Shown here: positions 1 through 8,211 of the stretch, one piece after another
How positions within the stretch are numbered: the first letter of the stretch is position 1
How the letters are laid out: the number at the start of each line of letters is the position of its first letter
DNA from: Microbacterium sp. 11MF
GTDB lineage: Bacteria > Actinomycetota > Actinomycetes > Actinomycetales > Microbacteriaceae
Assembly: GCF_000383475.1 (NCBI RefSeq)
Contig: NZ_KB911459.1
Span: forward strand, 820,467-884,466
DNA: 64,000 bases
Direction of reading: 5' to 3'
Translations under genes and position numbers: made by a program
Notes under the pieces: generated by a model
The model's input: only the letters and a program-made list of their open reading frames with translations
Database searches by the model: none
What the model was told of the DNA's origin: nothing

Positions 1-57
1 GACGAGGCGCTCGACAAGCTCGTCGCCTTCATCGAGACGGACCACGACGCCGAGTGA
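1..57 (+). CDS. 3' end of an unidentified gene
   Basis: Only the last 18 codons and a TGA stop are inside the window. The frame is open from base 1 and the tail is acidic (ends FIETDHDAE). A perfect hairpin follows within 16 bp, which fits the end of a transcription unit. Too little is present to assign a family. Confidence 0.6.
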   Translation, partial: DEALDKLVAFIETDHDAE

Positions 58-72
58 GTCTCGACCCTCACA

Positions 73-116
73 AATGACGGATGCCGCGGAGCGAAAGCCC
101 CGCGGCATCCGTCATT
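73..116. terminator. Bidirectional hairpin terminator
   Basis: A perfect 17-bp stem (73-89 with 100-116) closes a 10-nt loop between two convergent genes. Both arms contain the 10-mer GACGGATGCC (or its complement), the most enriched word noticed in this window. There is only a short T-containing tail, as is common for actinobacterial terminators. Confidence 0.8.
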
Positions 117-128
117 CTGTCGAGGTGC

Positions 129-767
129 TCAGGTGTCGGCGGACTCGCCCGGCTCGAGCTCCAGGAACTCGCCGCCGTTCTGCTCGGTCGCCCACTTGAG
201 GCGGTCGCGGTGCATCGCGAGACCCGCGCGCGACAGCGTCATGTCGTGGGTTCCGAACGCACGACGAGGCTTCACCGCGAGGACGTAGTCGATCGCCTCG
301 CCGATCTTCAGCCAGGGCGCCCCGACGGGTGCTGCGAGGAGGCCGACATCGAGGCCCTCGGGGACGGCGTAGGAGTCACCGGGGTAGTAGAACTCGTCGT
401 TGACGAGCACACCCAGGTTGTCGATGACGGGGATCGACTCGTGGATCACGGAGTGCGTCCCGCCGAAGAAGCGCATCCGGAACGGGCCGACCTCGACCTC
501 GTCCCCGACGCCGACCGTGGTGACGTCGTAGTCGGATGCCGCAGCCGCGACGCCGGCCGGGCCGAACACCGGCACCGACGGCGCCTGCGAACGGATCGCG
601 TCGAGCTGCGCGGGTGTCCAGTGATCGGGGTGCTCGTGCGTGAGGACGACGCCGACCAGGGTGCCGAGGTCGTCGAGGGGGAGGGTGAAGGAACCGGGGT
701 CGATCAGGAGGGTCTTGCCCTCGCTGTCGAGACGGAGGCAGGCATGTTCGTGCTTCGTAACGCGCAT
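129..767 (-). CDS. Metallo-beta-lactamase-fold metal-dependent hydrolase
   Basis: 212 residues. The metal-binding motif THEHPDHW lies at residues 43-50, with further candidate ligands H105/H109, D131 (in YPGDSY) and H174 (in GTHD), the order seen in UlaG-like MBL hydrolases. Such proteins are cytosolic hydrolases of varied substrates, and nothing here tells which. I chose ATG 767 rather than the upstream start at 890, because the protein then begins directly with the first beta strand (MRVTKHEH). A -10-like TTGACT ends 6 nt before that ATG, as expected for a leaderless mRNA. The gene is single and convergent with the gene upstream. Confidence 0.8.
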   Translation of the reverse strand: MRVTKHEHACLRLDSEGKTLLIDPGSFTLPLDDLGTLVGVVLTHEHPDHWTPAQLDAIRSQAPSVPVFGPAGVAAAASDYDVTTVGVGDEVEVGPFRMRFFGGTHSVIHESIPVIDNLGVLVNDEFYYPGDSYAVPEGLDVGLLAAPVGAPWLKIGEAIDYVLAVKPRRAFGTHDMTLSRAGLAMHRDRLKWATEQNGGEFLELEPGESADT

Positions 768-816
768 GCGTCCAGTCAACCCACGACGCCGCGAGGTTGG
801 CAAGGGCGCGCCGATT

Positions 817-844
817 TTGCGCGACTGTGAACGTCGTGCATAAT
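817..844 (+). promoter_or_regulatory. Probable promoter of tRNA-Glu
   Basis: TTGCGC (817-822) and CATAAT (839-844) with a 16-bp spacer lie about 40 bp before the mature tRNA, leaving a short 5' leader for RNase P. Assigned by eye from sigma-70 consensus. Confidence 0.45.
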
Positions 845-882
845 TGAACGGTTGCCTCCGCAGGGAGGGAACGAAAAAGTAC

Positions 883-958
883 GGCCCCATCGTATAGCGG
901 CCTAGTACGCCGCCCTCTCACGGCGGTAACGCGGGTTCGAATCCCGCTGGGGTCACCA
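883..958 (+). tRNA. tRNA-Glu (anticodon CUC)
   Basis: A complete 76-nt cloverleaf with encoded CCA. The acceptor GGCCCCA pairs with TGGGGTC (one G-U). The anticodon stem CCGCC/GGCGG (910-914/922-926) encloses the loop CTCTCAC, giving anticodon CTC at 917-919, which reads GAG codons. The T arm GCGGG-TTCGAAT-CCCGC is intact. GAG is the dominant Glu codon in this genome, so this is a major isoacceptor. It is followed at once by a terminator, so it is a single-tRNA transcript. Confidence 0.97.
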
Positions 959-961
959 CAT

Positions 962-997
962 GACGAAACCCTCGACCGACAGGTCGGGGGTTTCGTC
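962..997 (+). terminator. Terminator after tRNA-Glu
   Basis: A 16-bp stem (962-977 with 982-997, one G-T pair) with a GACA loop begins 4 nt after the tRNA CCA end. It sits between the tRNA and the convergent DUF4349 gene and could serve both strands. Confidence 0.8.
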
Positions 998-1012
998 GTT
1001 TCCGATGCGTTC

Positions 1013-2047
1013 TCAGGCGTCGTCGGCGGTGGCGTCGGTGCGTCGCCGCCGACGCGCACCCCGCGCCACCCGGACGATGAGGACGACCACCGCAGCGACG
1101 GCGAGCCAGGGGAGGAGGAACCCCAGGCCGATCACGACCCCGTTGAGGGTCACGAGCAGGGCGTTCCAGCCGGTGGCGAACCCGTCACCGAACCCGTCCG
1201 GCTCGGCGGCCACAGCCTGGCCGGGGCGCGAGATCGTGATGGTCGCGCTCGAGAGCGCGACATCGTCGGCGAAGGTCTTCTCCCGGGCGCGCAAGGCGTC
1301 GAGATCCGCCTGACGCTGGGCGAGTGCGTCCTCGGCCGCCAGGACGTCCGCCGTGCTCGCGGCATCCGCGATCAGTCCGCGGAGGCGCTCCACGGACGTC
1401 TCGAGCGACGCGATCCGGGCGCGGAGGTCCGTCGTCTCGGCCGTGACGTCGTCCCGTGAGATGTCGGTGGCTCGGACGGCGCCCAGGTCGTCGAGGTCGC
1501 GGAGGAAGTCCGTGAGGCCCGTCGCGGGGATGCGCACCGTGATGCGGGCATCCCCGGTGGCCGCAGCGTCATCCGTCGCCGCGTCGCTGACGGTCAAGGA
1601 CTCGACGTACCCCCCGGATGCCTGGGCTCTCGTCCCGATCTCATCGGCGGCATCGGCGGGGTCGTCGGCCTCGAGGCGCGCCTCGGCGCGGGCGATCACG
1701 GCTCGCTCGTCGACGGGCGCTGCGGCCGCGCCGGCGTCGCCGAGATCCTGCAGGCCACCGCTCATCTCGGTGCCCTCGGCAGCCGGTCGTGCCATCGACT
1801 CCTGCGACGCGGCGCCGTCGGCGATGGATCCGGCGCCGGCGCCGCTCCCGAGGGCCGGGCCGACGAACCCGGCGACGACGAGGACCGCAGCCGCTGCGGC
1901 GGCATAGGCCCATCCGCGTCGACGACGCCGCGTCGCACCGTTGCGGGCGGTGCTCTCCGTCGCCGCGATCTCGGCGAACAGCGCCCTCTCGATGTCGTCC
2001 TGACGCGAGCGGGTCAGTTCCGGCAGTGCGATGTCGTCCGTGGTCAT
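1013..2047 (-). CDS. DUF4349-domain membrane protein, possible anti-sigma partner
   Basis: 344 residues. A cytosolic N-terminus (residues 1-44) precedes a membrane segment at about 46-67. The extracytoplasmic part has the DUF4349 pattern, including a heptad-rich coiled coil (LRARIASLETSVERLRG). A second membrane segment near the C-terminus is followed by a basic tail (ARGARRRRRT). The ATG at 2047 overlaps the stop of the sigma-factor gene as ATGA, so the two are translationally coupled. Known: DUF4349 proteins are envelope proteins of uncertain function. Inference: the coupling to an ECF sigma factor and the small charged N-terminal domain suggest a sensor or anti-sigma role. Confidence 0.8.
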   Translation of the reverse strand: MTTDDIALPELTRSRQDDIERALFAEIAATESTARNGATRRRRRGWAYAAAAAAVLVVAGFVGPALGSGAGAGSIADGAASQESMARPAAEGTEMSGGLQDLGDAGAAAAPVDERAVIARAEARLEADDPADAADEIGTRAQASGGYVESLTVSDAATDDAAATGDARITVRIPATGLTDFLRDLDDLGAVRATDISRDDVTAETTDLRARIASLETSVERLRGLIADAASTADVLAAEDALAQRQADLDALRAREKTFADDVALSSATITISRPGQAVAAEPDGFGDGFATGWNALLVTLNGVVIGLGFLLPWLAVAAVVVLIVRVARGARRRRRTDATADDA

Positions 2048-2604
2048 GATCCCTCCGTTCCCAGGGCCGTGCGCAGGCGGGTGCGGACCCGCGAGAGGCG
2101 GTTGCGGACGACGGCGTGCGAGATCCCCAGTTCCTCGGCCGCCGCCGCGTAGGCGTATCCCTCGGTGGCGCACAAGCGGAAGATCTGCTGATCGAGCGGC
2201 GACAGGGTCCCGAGCTCCGCGACGACGCGCTCCGCCAACGCCGAGCCGATGACCTGATCCTCGACGTCGACCGTGCCGGGGATGGTCTCATCGACCCCCG
2301 CGTCGGTGTTCAGCCGGTCGCGCCGCTGTCGCCGCATCCGATTCGCACTCTGGAACCGGCAGATCGTCACGAGCCACGGAAGGAGCGAATCGCTCACGAG
2401 ATCGAGCGTCGGCAGGCGCCGCCACGCGACGAGGAAGGTCTCCTGCATGACGTCCTCCGCATCCGATGTGTCGCCCAGGAGCCCATGGGCGAGCCAGTAC
2501 ACGGGCCGCGCGTAGGCGCGATACAGCTCGCGGAAGGCCTGCTGGTCGCCCCGTGCGGCGGCTGCCACCAGGTCCGCGTCACGCCGTGCGAGCGGGTCGG
2601 CCAT
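2044..2604 (-). CDS. ECF-type RNA polymerase sigma factor
   Basis: 186 residues, usual size for an extracytoplasmic-function sigma factor. Region 2 spans about residues 24-64 (AEDVMQETFLVAWRRL is the -10-recognition part). Region 4 spans about 133-176, with the helix-turn-helix EELGISHAVVRNRLSRV for -35 recognition. It should direct RNA polymerase to a small stress or envelope regulon. The gene sits first in a two-gene unit with the DUF4349 membrane protein. No consensus -10 was assigned upstream; the promoter may be recognised by the sigma factor itself. Confidence 0.9.
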   Translation of the reverse strand: MADPLARRDADLVAAAARGDQQAFRELYRAYARPVYWLAHGLLGDTSDAEDVMQETFLVAWRRLPTLDLVSDSLLPWLVTICRFQSANRMRRQRRDRLNTDAGVDETIPGTVDVEDQVIGSALAERVVAELGTLSPLDQQIFRLCATEGYAYAAAAEELGISHAVVRNRLSRVRTRLRTALGTEGS

Positions 2605-2674
2605 GGCATCCTCGTTCGTCCTGTCGATGGGGAAGTGTCGCCGCGTGAGGGATCGTCTCAGACAACTCGAAAGG

Positions 2675-2686
2675 TACTCTTAGGGT
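2675..2686 (+). promoter_or_regulatory. Probable -10 region(s) of the TerC gene
   Basis: Two adjacent TANNNT hexamers, TACTCT (2675-2680) and TAGGGT (2681-2686), lie 22-28 bp before the ATG. A start near 2687-2693 would give a short leader carrying the weak Shine-Dalgarno GAAAGG. Confidence 0.4.
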
Positions 2687-2708
2687 CGCCCCCGCACGAA
2701 AGGCCCCC

Positions 2709-3797
2709 ATGGAGCTCCCCCTCTGGTTCGAGGTCGGCTCGCTCGTCGGTCTGACGCTCATCCTCGTCGCCGACCTGCTGCTGATCATCAAGCGCCCGCA
2801 CGTCCCGTCGACGAAGGAATCCACCCTCTGGGTCGTGTTCTACGTGGCGCTCGCCCTCCTCTTCGCGCTCCTGATGCTCGTCGTCACGAACGGGGAGTAC
2901 GCCGGGCAGTTCGTCGCGGGCTGGCTGACCGAGTACAGCCTCTCCATCGACAACCTCTTCGTGTTCGTGCTGATCATGAGCCAGTTCTCGGTGCCGCGGG
3001 CGGCGCAGCAGAAGGTGCTGATGGTCGGGATCATCATCGCGCTCGTCCTACGGGGCATCTTCATCCTGCTGGGCGCCGCCATCATCGAGCAGTTCAGCTG
3101 GGTCTTCTACCTGTTCGGCGCCTTCCTCATCTACACGGCCTGGAAGCAGGCCTTCGACGGTGAGGACGACGAGGACGAGGAGAAGAAGGAGAGCTTCCTC
3201 GTCAGGCTCCTCCGGCGCCGGATGAAGGTGTCCGAGGAGTACGACGGTGCGAAAGTGCGGACGGTGATCGACGGCAAGAAGGTCTTCACGCCGATGATCA
3301 TCGTGTTCGCGGCTCTCGGCATGACGGACCTGCTGTTCGCGATCGACTCGATCCCAGCGATCTTCGGCATCACGCAGAGCGCCTTCATCGTCTTCACGGC
3401 GAACATCTTCGCGCTGATGGGGCTCCGTCAGCTCTACTTCCTGCTCGGCGGACTCCTCGACCGGCTGAAGTACCTGCACTTCGGCATCGCGTTCATCCTG
3501 GCGTTCATCGGCGTCAAGCTCGTCCTCCACGCCCTCCACGAGAACGAGCTGCCGTTCATCAACGGCGGGGAGCACGTGGAGTGGGCTCCGGAGATCTCCA
3601 CCTGGGTGTCTCTCGGGGTCATCGTCGGTTCGATGGCGGTCGCGACGATCGCCAGTCTCATCGCGGCGCGCCGCGAGGGGTTGCGGGAACCGCTCCCCGC
3701 AACCGGGCCGACGCCCGTCCGCCACGCGGAGGACGTCGCCGCCGAACAGGGGACCCCTCCCACGGTCGAGACGCGTCCCTCCGACGACGCCCGGTGA
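2709..3797 (+). CDS. TerC family integral membrane protein
   Basis: 362 residues with about eight hydrophobic segments. The TerC signature acidic residues lie in membrane segments: the region SLSIDNLFVFVLIMSQF after the third segment, and LLFAIDSIPAIFGIT in the second half. An acidic cytosolic loop (EDDEDEEKKES) lies between the halves, and the C-terminal tail is long and polar. Known: TerC proteins take part in metal handling (for example Mn2+ export, or loading of exported metalloenzymes in other bacteria) and in tellurite resistance. Substrate is not determined here. Monocistronic; no other ter genes are nearby. Confidence 0.88.
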   Translation: MELPLWFEVGSLVGLTLILVADLLLIIKRPHVPSTKESTLWVVFYVALALLFALLMLVVTNGEYAGQFVAGWLTEYSLSIDNLFVFVLIMSQFSVPRAAQQKVLMVGIIIALVLRGIFILLGAAIIEQFSWVFYLFGAFLIYTAWKQAFDGEDDEDEEKKESFLVRLLRRRMKVSEEYDGAKVRTVIDGKKVFTPMIIVFAALGMTDLLFAIDSIPAIFGITQSAFIVFTANIFALMGLRQLYFLLGGLLDRLKYLHFGIAFILAFIGVKLVLHALHENELPFINGGEHVEWAPEISTWVSLGVIVGSMAVATIASLIAARREGLREPLPATGPTPVRHAEDVAAEQGTPPTVETRPSDDAR

Positions 3798-3859
3798 GGA
3801 TCGCCGCGCGTCCGTCCCTGACCGGGGCGCGGTCGCGCACGTCGCCGGGAGGCCGGTGA

Positions 3860-3865
3860 TAGTCT
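3860..3865 (+). promoter_or_regulatory. Promoter -10 of the leuCD leader
   Basis: TAGTCT (TANNNT) ends 6 nt before a GTG codon at 3872. This is the spacing seen at probable leaderless genes elsewhere in this window, so the leuCD transcript probably begins at or next to that GTG. Confidence 0.55.
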
Positions 3866-3871
3866 GACGCC

Positions 3872-3919
3872 GTGCGGACCGCTCGACTCCTTATCGGCCG
3901 CGACGAGACCTCGTTCTGA
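3872..3919 (+). CDS. Putative leader peptide of leuCD
   Basis: A 15-residue ORF, VRTARLLIGRDETSF, starts with GTG just after a -10 box and ends with TGA at 3917-3919, about 55 bp before leuC. It contains adjacent Leu codons (CTC CTT) followed by Ile. Its last codons lie in the left arm of a perfect hairpin. This fits ribosome-mediated attenuation, known for branched-chain amino acid genes in Actinobacteria, but two Leu codons is few. Expression is inferred. Confidence 0.4.
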   Translation: MRTARLLIGRDETSF

Positions 3920-3936
3920 GCCCTCTCTCGTCGCGG
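3898..3936 (+). promoter_or_regulatory. Hairpin in the leuC leader
   Basis: A perfect 11-bp stem (3898-3908 with 3926-3936) with a 17-nt loop that holds the leader-peptide stop codon. A ribosome finishing or stalling on the leader ORF would melt the left arm. No T-run follows, so it is either a U-less terminator or an anti-terminator/pausing element. Confidence 0.5.
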
Positions 3937-3973
3937 AGGCTGTCGCGGGCGCCATCCGACATCAGGAGACAAC

Positions 3974-5416
3974 ATGAGCACGATTCCCGACCGTCCCCGG
4001 ACCCTCGCTGAGAAGGTGTGGGACGACCACCTCGTCGTGAAGGGCGAGGGCGGCAGCCCCGACCTCATCTACATCGACCTGCACCTCGTCCACGAGGTGA
4101 CGAGCCCGCAGGCCTTCGACGGTCTCCGCGCGGAGGGACGACCGGTCCGCCGTCTCGACCTCACGATCGCGACGGAGGATCACAACACGCCGACGCTCGA
4201 GATCGACAAGCCGATCGCCGACCTCACGAGCCGCACGCAGATCGAGACCCTCCGCCGCAACGCCGAGGAGTTCGGCGTCCGCCTGCACTCGCTGGGCGAC
4301 AAGGAGCAGGGGATCGTGCACGTCGTGGGACCCCAGCTGGGTCTGACGATGCCGGGCATCACCGTGGTCTGCGGCGACTCCCACACCTCGACCCACGGCG
4401 CGTTCGGGGCGATGGCATTCGGCATCGGCACGAGCGAGGTCGAGCACGTCCTCGCGACGCAGACGCTGCCGCTCAAGCCTTTCAAGACCATGGCGATCAC
4501 CGTCGAGGGCACCCTCAAGCCCGGCGTGAGCGCGAAGGACATCATCCTCGCGATCATCGCGAAGATCGGCGCGAACGGTGGGCAGGGCTACGTCCTCGAG
4601 TTCCGCGGCTCGGCCATCCGCTCCCTCTCTATGGAGGGGCGTATGACGATCTGCAACATGTCGATCGAGGCGGGCGCCCGAGCGGGGATGATCGCGCCGG
4701 ACGAGACCACCTTCGCGTACGTGAAGGACAAGCCGCACGCCCCGCAGGGGGCCGACTGGGACGAGGCGGTCGCCTACTGGCGGACGCTGCCCTCCGATGA
4801 GGGAGCCGTCTACGACGCGGAGGTCTTCCTCGATGCCGACGAGCTCGAACCCTTCGTCACGTGGGGCACGAACCCCGGCCAGGGCGTCTCGCTGAACGGC
4901 GTCATCCCCCAACCCGCCGAGATGGCCGACCCGAACGAACGCGCGGCCGCGGAGCGGGCTCTGGAGTACATGGATCTCGCGCCGGGCACCGCCCTGAAGG
5001 ACGTCGCGGTGGATGCCGTCTTCATGGGCTCGTGCACGAACAGCCGCATCGAGGATCTCCGCCAGTTCGCATCGATCGTGGCGGGTCGCACCAAGGCCCC
5101 GGGCGTCCGCGTCATGGTGGTCCCGGGTTCCGCCCGCGTCCGTCTCGAAGCCGAAGCCGAGGGGCTGGACAAGGTCTTCACGGACTTCGGCGCCGAATGG
5201 CGCTTCGCCGGATGCTCGATGTGCCTCGGGATGAACCCCGACCAGCTCGCCCCGGGGGAGCGCTGCGCCTCCACGAGCAATCGCAACTTCGAGGGCCGCC
5301 AGGGCAAGGGCGGCCGCACCCACCTCGTGTCGCCGCTGGTCGCTGCGGCGACGGCGGTCCTGGGCCGCCTCGCGAGCCCGAGCGACCTCGACGCACTGAC
5401 CCTGACGGAGGCCTGA
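3974..5416 (+). CDS. leuC: 3-isopropylmalate dehydratase large subunit
   Basis: 480 residues, usual length. With LeuD it isomerises 2-isopropylmalate to 3-isopropylmalate in leucine biosynthesis, using a 4Fe-4S cluster. The cluster cysteines are visible in [15 protein letters not shown], in [13 protein letters not shown] and in [12 protein letters not shown]. The ATG at 3974 has a Shine-Dalgarno CAGGAG at suitable distance. leuD starts 1 nt after the stop, so both subunits come from one mRNA. Probably controlled through the upstream leader element; no other leu genes lie nearby. Confidence 0.97.
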   Translation: MSTIPDRPRTLAEKVWDDHLVVKGEGGSPDLIYIDLHLVHEVTSPQAFDGLRAEGRPVRRLDLTIATEDHNTPTLEIDKPIADLTSRTQIETLRRNAEEFGVRLHSLGDKEQGIVHVVGPQLGLTMPGITVVCGDSHTSTHGAFGAMAFGIGTSEVEHVLATQTLPLKPFKTMAITVEGTLKPGVSAKDIILAIIAKIGANGGQGYVLEFRGSAIRSLSMEGRMTICNMSIEAGARAGMIAPDETTFAYVKDKPHAPQGADWDEAVAYWRTLPSDEGAVYDAEVFLDADELEPFVTWGTNPGQGVSLNGVIPQPAEMADPNERAAAERALEYMDLAPGTALKDVAVDAVFMGSCTNSRIEDLRQFASIVAGRTKAPGVRVMVVPGSARVRLEAEAEGLDKVFTDFGAEWRFAGCSMCLGMNPDQLAPGERCASTSNRNFEGRQGKGGRTHLVSPLVAAATAVLGRLASPSDLDALTLTEA

Positions 5417-5417
5417 C

Positions 5418-6014
5418 ATGGAGAAGTTCACCCGCCACATCGGCGTCGGCGTGCCCCTGAAGCGCTCCGCGGTCGACACGGACCAGATCATCCCGGCCGT
5501 CTACCTGAAGCGCGTCACGAAGACGGGTTTCGAGGACGCGCTCTTCGCGAACTGGCGACAGGACCCCGAGTTCGTCCTCAATCAGGATGCCTACCGCGGC
5601 GGATCCGTCCTCGTCGCCGGCCCGGACTTCGGGACGGGGTCGAGCCGTGAGCACGCCGTCTGGGCTCTTCGCGATTACGGATTCCGCGTCGTCCTCAGCA
5701 CGAAGTTCGCCGACATCTTCCGCGGCAACTCCGGCAAGCAGGGCCTCGTCACCGGCGTCGTCACCGAAGACGTCCTCGAGGCCATCTGGGCGGCTCTCGA
5801 GGCTGACCCCGGCCGCGAGATCACCGTGGACCTCGAGACACGAACGGTGGCGGTCGGCGACCTCCAGGCCTCGTTCGAGATCGACGATTACACTAGGTGG
5901 CGGCTTCTCGAAGGGCTCGACGACATCGGGCTCACGCTGCGCAGCGAAGATCAGATCGCGCAGTTCGAGGCGCGCCGCGAGGCGTGGCGGCCGCGGACGC
6001 TCCCCGTCCGCTGA
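5418..6014 (+). CDS. leuD: 3-isopropylmalate dehydratase small subunit
   Basis: 198 residues, usual size. It is the swivel domain that completes the LeuCD active site. Diagnostic stretches are [19 protein letters not shown] near the N-terminus and [17 protein letters not shown] in the middle. The ATG lies 1 nt after the leuC stop with the Shine-Dalgarno inside the end of leuC, so translation is coupled. A GC-rich hairpin (GCCCCG 6024-6029 with CGGGGC 6035-6040) follows the stop and may weaken read-through into murA. Confidence 0.97.
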   Translation: MEKFTRHIGVGVPLKRSAVDTDQIIPAVYLKRVTKTGFEDALFANWRQDPEFVLNQDAYRGGSVLVAGPDFGTGSSREHAVWALRDYGFRVVLSTKFADIFRGNSGKQGLVTGVVTEDVLEAIWAALEADPGREITVDLETRTVAVGDLQASFEIDDYTRWRLLEGLDDIGLTLRSEDQIAQFEARREAWRPRTLPVR

Positions 6015-6079
6015 TCGGCCAGCGCCCCGCACAACGGGGCCGACCACGCTTCCTCGACACCAGTAATGAGGTCCCACCC

Positions 6080-7444
6080 ATGAACACACTTCTCAGCGAC
6101 TCCGCGTCCACCCCCGCCGGCGGCGGTAATACGGGTCAGACGCTCCGGATCCGCGGCGGACGACCGTTGCGCGGCCGGGTCGAAGTGAAGGGGGCGAAGA
6201 ACCTCGCCACGAAGGCGATGGTGGCCGCCCTCCTGGGTGAGACCGCCAGCATCCTCCGGGATGTGCCGGACATCAGCGACGTCCATGTCGTGCGTTCGCT
6301 CCTCGAGGTCCACGGCGTCCACGTCGAGGACCTCGAGGACGGCGTCCTCCGGCTCGACCCGAGCGGAGCGGTCTCGGCTCACATGGAGGAGATCGACGCC
6401 CACGCCGGTGCGTCCCGCATCCCGATCCTCTTCTGCGGACCTCTGCTGCACCTGCTCGGCCAGGCGTTCATCCCCGACCTCGGCGGATGCCGCATCGGCG
6501 ACCGCCCGATCGACTTCCACCTCGACGCGCTCCGCTCGTTCGGCGCCATCGTCGACAAGCTCCCGAGCGGCATCCGGCTGTCGGCGCCCGGCGGCCTTCA
6601 CGGCGCCAACATCGAGCTGCCCTACCCGAGCGTCGGCGCGACCGAGCAGGTTCTGCTCACCGCGGTCCGGGCGAAGGGGACGACCGAGCTTCGGAACGCG
6701 GCCATCGAGCCCGAGATCATGGACCTGATCGCCGTCCTGCAGAAGATGGGCGCGATCATCTCCTACGAGCCCAACCGGGTGATCTTCATCGAGGGCGTCG
6801 AGTCTCTCCGCGGCTACGACCACCGGGCGATCTTCGACCGCAACGAGGCCGCCTCGTGGGCCGCCGCCGCCCTGGCCACCGACGGCGACATCTTCGTCGG
6901 CGGCGCCAAGCAGCAGGAGATGCTGACCTTCCTCAACGTCTTCCGCAAGGTCGGTGGCGACTTCGACATCGCCGAGGACGGCATCCGCTTCCGCCGCGGC
7001 GGTCCGCTCAAGCCCGTCATGGTCGAGACCGACGTGCACCCCGGGTTCATGACCGACTGGCAGCAGCCGCTCATCGTGGCCCTGACGCAGGCCGAGGGTG
7101 AGTCCGTCGTCCACGAGACCGTGTACGAGAACCGGCTCGGCTTCACCCGCGCTCTGGTCCAGATGGGCGCCGACATCGTCGTGCACCCCGACGGCATCGC
7201 GAGCTCCGAGCGACGCGTTCCCCGCCGCGCCCTCGAGCAGGCCGCTGTCATCAACGGTCCGACGCCCCTCCACGGTGCCGACGTCGTGGTCCCGGACCTC
7301 CGCGGCGGCTACTCCTACGTCATCGCCGCGCTGGCGGCCGAGGGAGAGTCGACCGTTCGCAACATCGGGATCATCCGTCGCGGCTACGAGAAGTTCCTCG
7401 AGAAGCTGACGGACCTCGGCGCCGACTTCGACGTCACGGAGTGA
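6080..7444 (+). CDS. murA: UDP-N-acetylglucosamine 1-carboxyvinyltransferase
   Basis: 454 residues. MurA transfers enolpyruvate from PEP to UDP-GlcNAc, the first committed step of peptidoglycan synthesis. The KN pair of the active site is at 40-41 (GAKNLATK). The nucleophilic cysteine, target of fosfomycin, is C137 in GGCRIGDRPIDFH, and the general-base aspartate is in FMTDWQQP (D326). A Cys at this site predicts fosfomycin sensitivity of the enzyme itself. I chose ATG 6080 over an upstream in-frame start at 5897, which lies inside leuD. The stop overlaps the next gene as GTGA. Confidence 0.96.
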   Translation: MNTLLSDSASTPAGGGNTGQTLRIRGGRPLRGRVEVKGAKNLATKAMVAALLGETASILRDVPDISDVHVVRSLLEVHGVHVEDLEDGVLRLDPSGAVSAHMEEIDAHAGASRIPILFCGPLLHLLGQAFIPDLGGCRIGDRPIDFHLDALRSFGAIVDKLPSGIRLSAPGGLHGANIELPYPSVGATEQVLLTAVRAKGTTELRNAAIEPEIMDLIAVLQKMGAIISYEPNRVIFIEGVESLRGYDHRAIFDRNEAASWAAAALATDGDIFVGGAKQQEMLTFLNVFRKVGGDFDIAEDGIRFRRGGPLKPVMVETDVHPGFMTDWQQPLIVALTQAEGESVVHETVYENRLGFTRALVQMGADIVVHPDGIASSERRVPRRALEQAAVINGPTPLHGADVVVPDLRGGYSYVIAALAAEGESTVRNIGIIRRGYEKFLEKLTDLGADFDVTE

Positions 7445-8211
7445 CCCGGGTGAGCCCTCGTCGTCACGCGTCGGCTGAGAAGACCCGCCCGAGCGTCTTC
7501 TGGCCCGCCGCCATGATCGTCATCCCCGCCACGGGATGGTTCGCGAAGATCGAGATCGAGGGCGCCGAGAACCTGCCGCTCGAGGGCGCCTACGTCCTCG
7601 CCCCGAACCACTACAGCGAGTTCGATCCGGTGATCGTCGCCGTCGCGACCTGGCGGATGGGCCGGGCGCCCCGGTTCATGGCCAAGGAGAGTCTGTTCAA
7701 GGTCCCGGTCCTGGGTGCCCTCCTGCGGGCGACGGGCATGATCCCCGTGGCCCGGGCCTCGAACTCGGCGGCGGCGACGCAGACGCTCGCGCAGTCGAAC
7801 GCCCTCGTCGCCGAGCAGCGCGGCGTCATCGTGTATCCCGAGGGTTCGCTGACCCGCGACCCCGACATGTGGCCGATGCGGGGCAAGACGGGCGCCGTGC
7901 GCCTCGCCCTCGCCGCGGCCGAGACACTCCCCGTCATCCCCGTCGCGACGTGGGGTGTGCAGGAGATCCTGCCGCGGTACGGGCGCCTGCGGCTGTGGCC
8001 GCCGCGTCGCCGGGTGCGCGTGCTCGTGGGTCCTCCCGTCGACCTGTCCGCGTTCACCGACACGACCCCCGCCACGCTCGTCGCGGCGACGGATGCCGTC
8101 ATGCGGGACATCTCGATCCTCCTCGGCCGCCTCCGCGGGGAGGAGCCGCCCGCCGAGCGCTGGAATCCGGCCAAGCACGGGCAGAACGAAACGGGACGCC
8201 TTGACTCCTAG
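7441..8211 (+). CDS. 1-acyl-sn-glycerol-3-phosphate acyltransferase (PlsC family)
   Basis: 256 residues. The acyltransferase motif NHYSEFD (56-62; the NHX4D catalytic His-Asp pair) and the phosphate-binding YPEGS (132-136) are both present. It likely acylates lysophosphatidate to phosphatidate at the inner face of the membrane. The GTG start overlaps the murA stop, and the 3' end overlaps the TTG start of gpsA, so the three are translated together. Pairing with gpsA, which makes the glycerol-3-phosphate backbone, supports a phospholipid role. Some family members act on other lipids. Confidence 0.88.
   Translation: MTRVSPRRHASAEKTRPSVFWPAAMIVIPATGWFAKIEIEGAENLPLEGAYVLAPNHYSEFDPVIVAVATWRMGRAPRFMAKESLFKVPVLGALLRATGMIPVARASNSAAATQTLAQSNALVAEQRGVIVYPEGSLTRDPDMWPMRGKTGAVRLALAAAETLPVIPVATWGVQEILPRYGRLRLWPPRRRVRVLVGPPVDLSAFTDTTPATLVAATDAVMRDISILLGRLRGEEPPAERWNPAKHGQNETGRLDS

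Noticed and set aside
883..958. tRNA-Glu as an integration site
   Set aside because: No repeat of the tRNA 3' end was seen downstream and no integrase lies beside it.
3798..3973. T-box riboswitch before leuC
   Set aside because: No T-box sequence or specifier stem-loop seen; the gap is better explained by a short leader ORF and a single hairpin.
3962..5491. A 509-residue minus-strand frame opposite leuC
   Set aside because: It mirrors leuC codon structure, has no domain or ribosome site, and is typical of high-GC shadow frames.
5897..6079. Longer MurA start inside leuD
   Set aside because: Would add 61 residues of the leuD frame-shifted sequence; MurA homology starts after ATG 6080.
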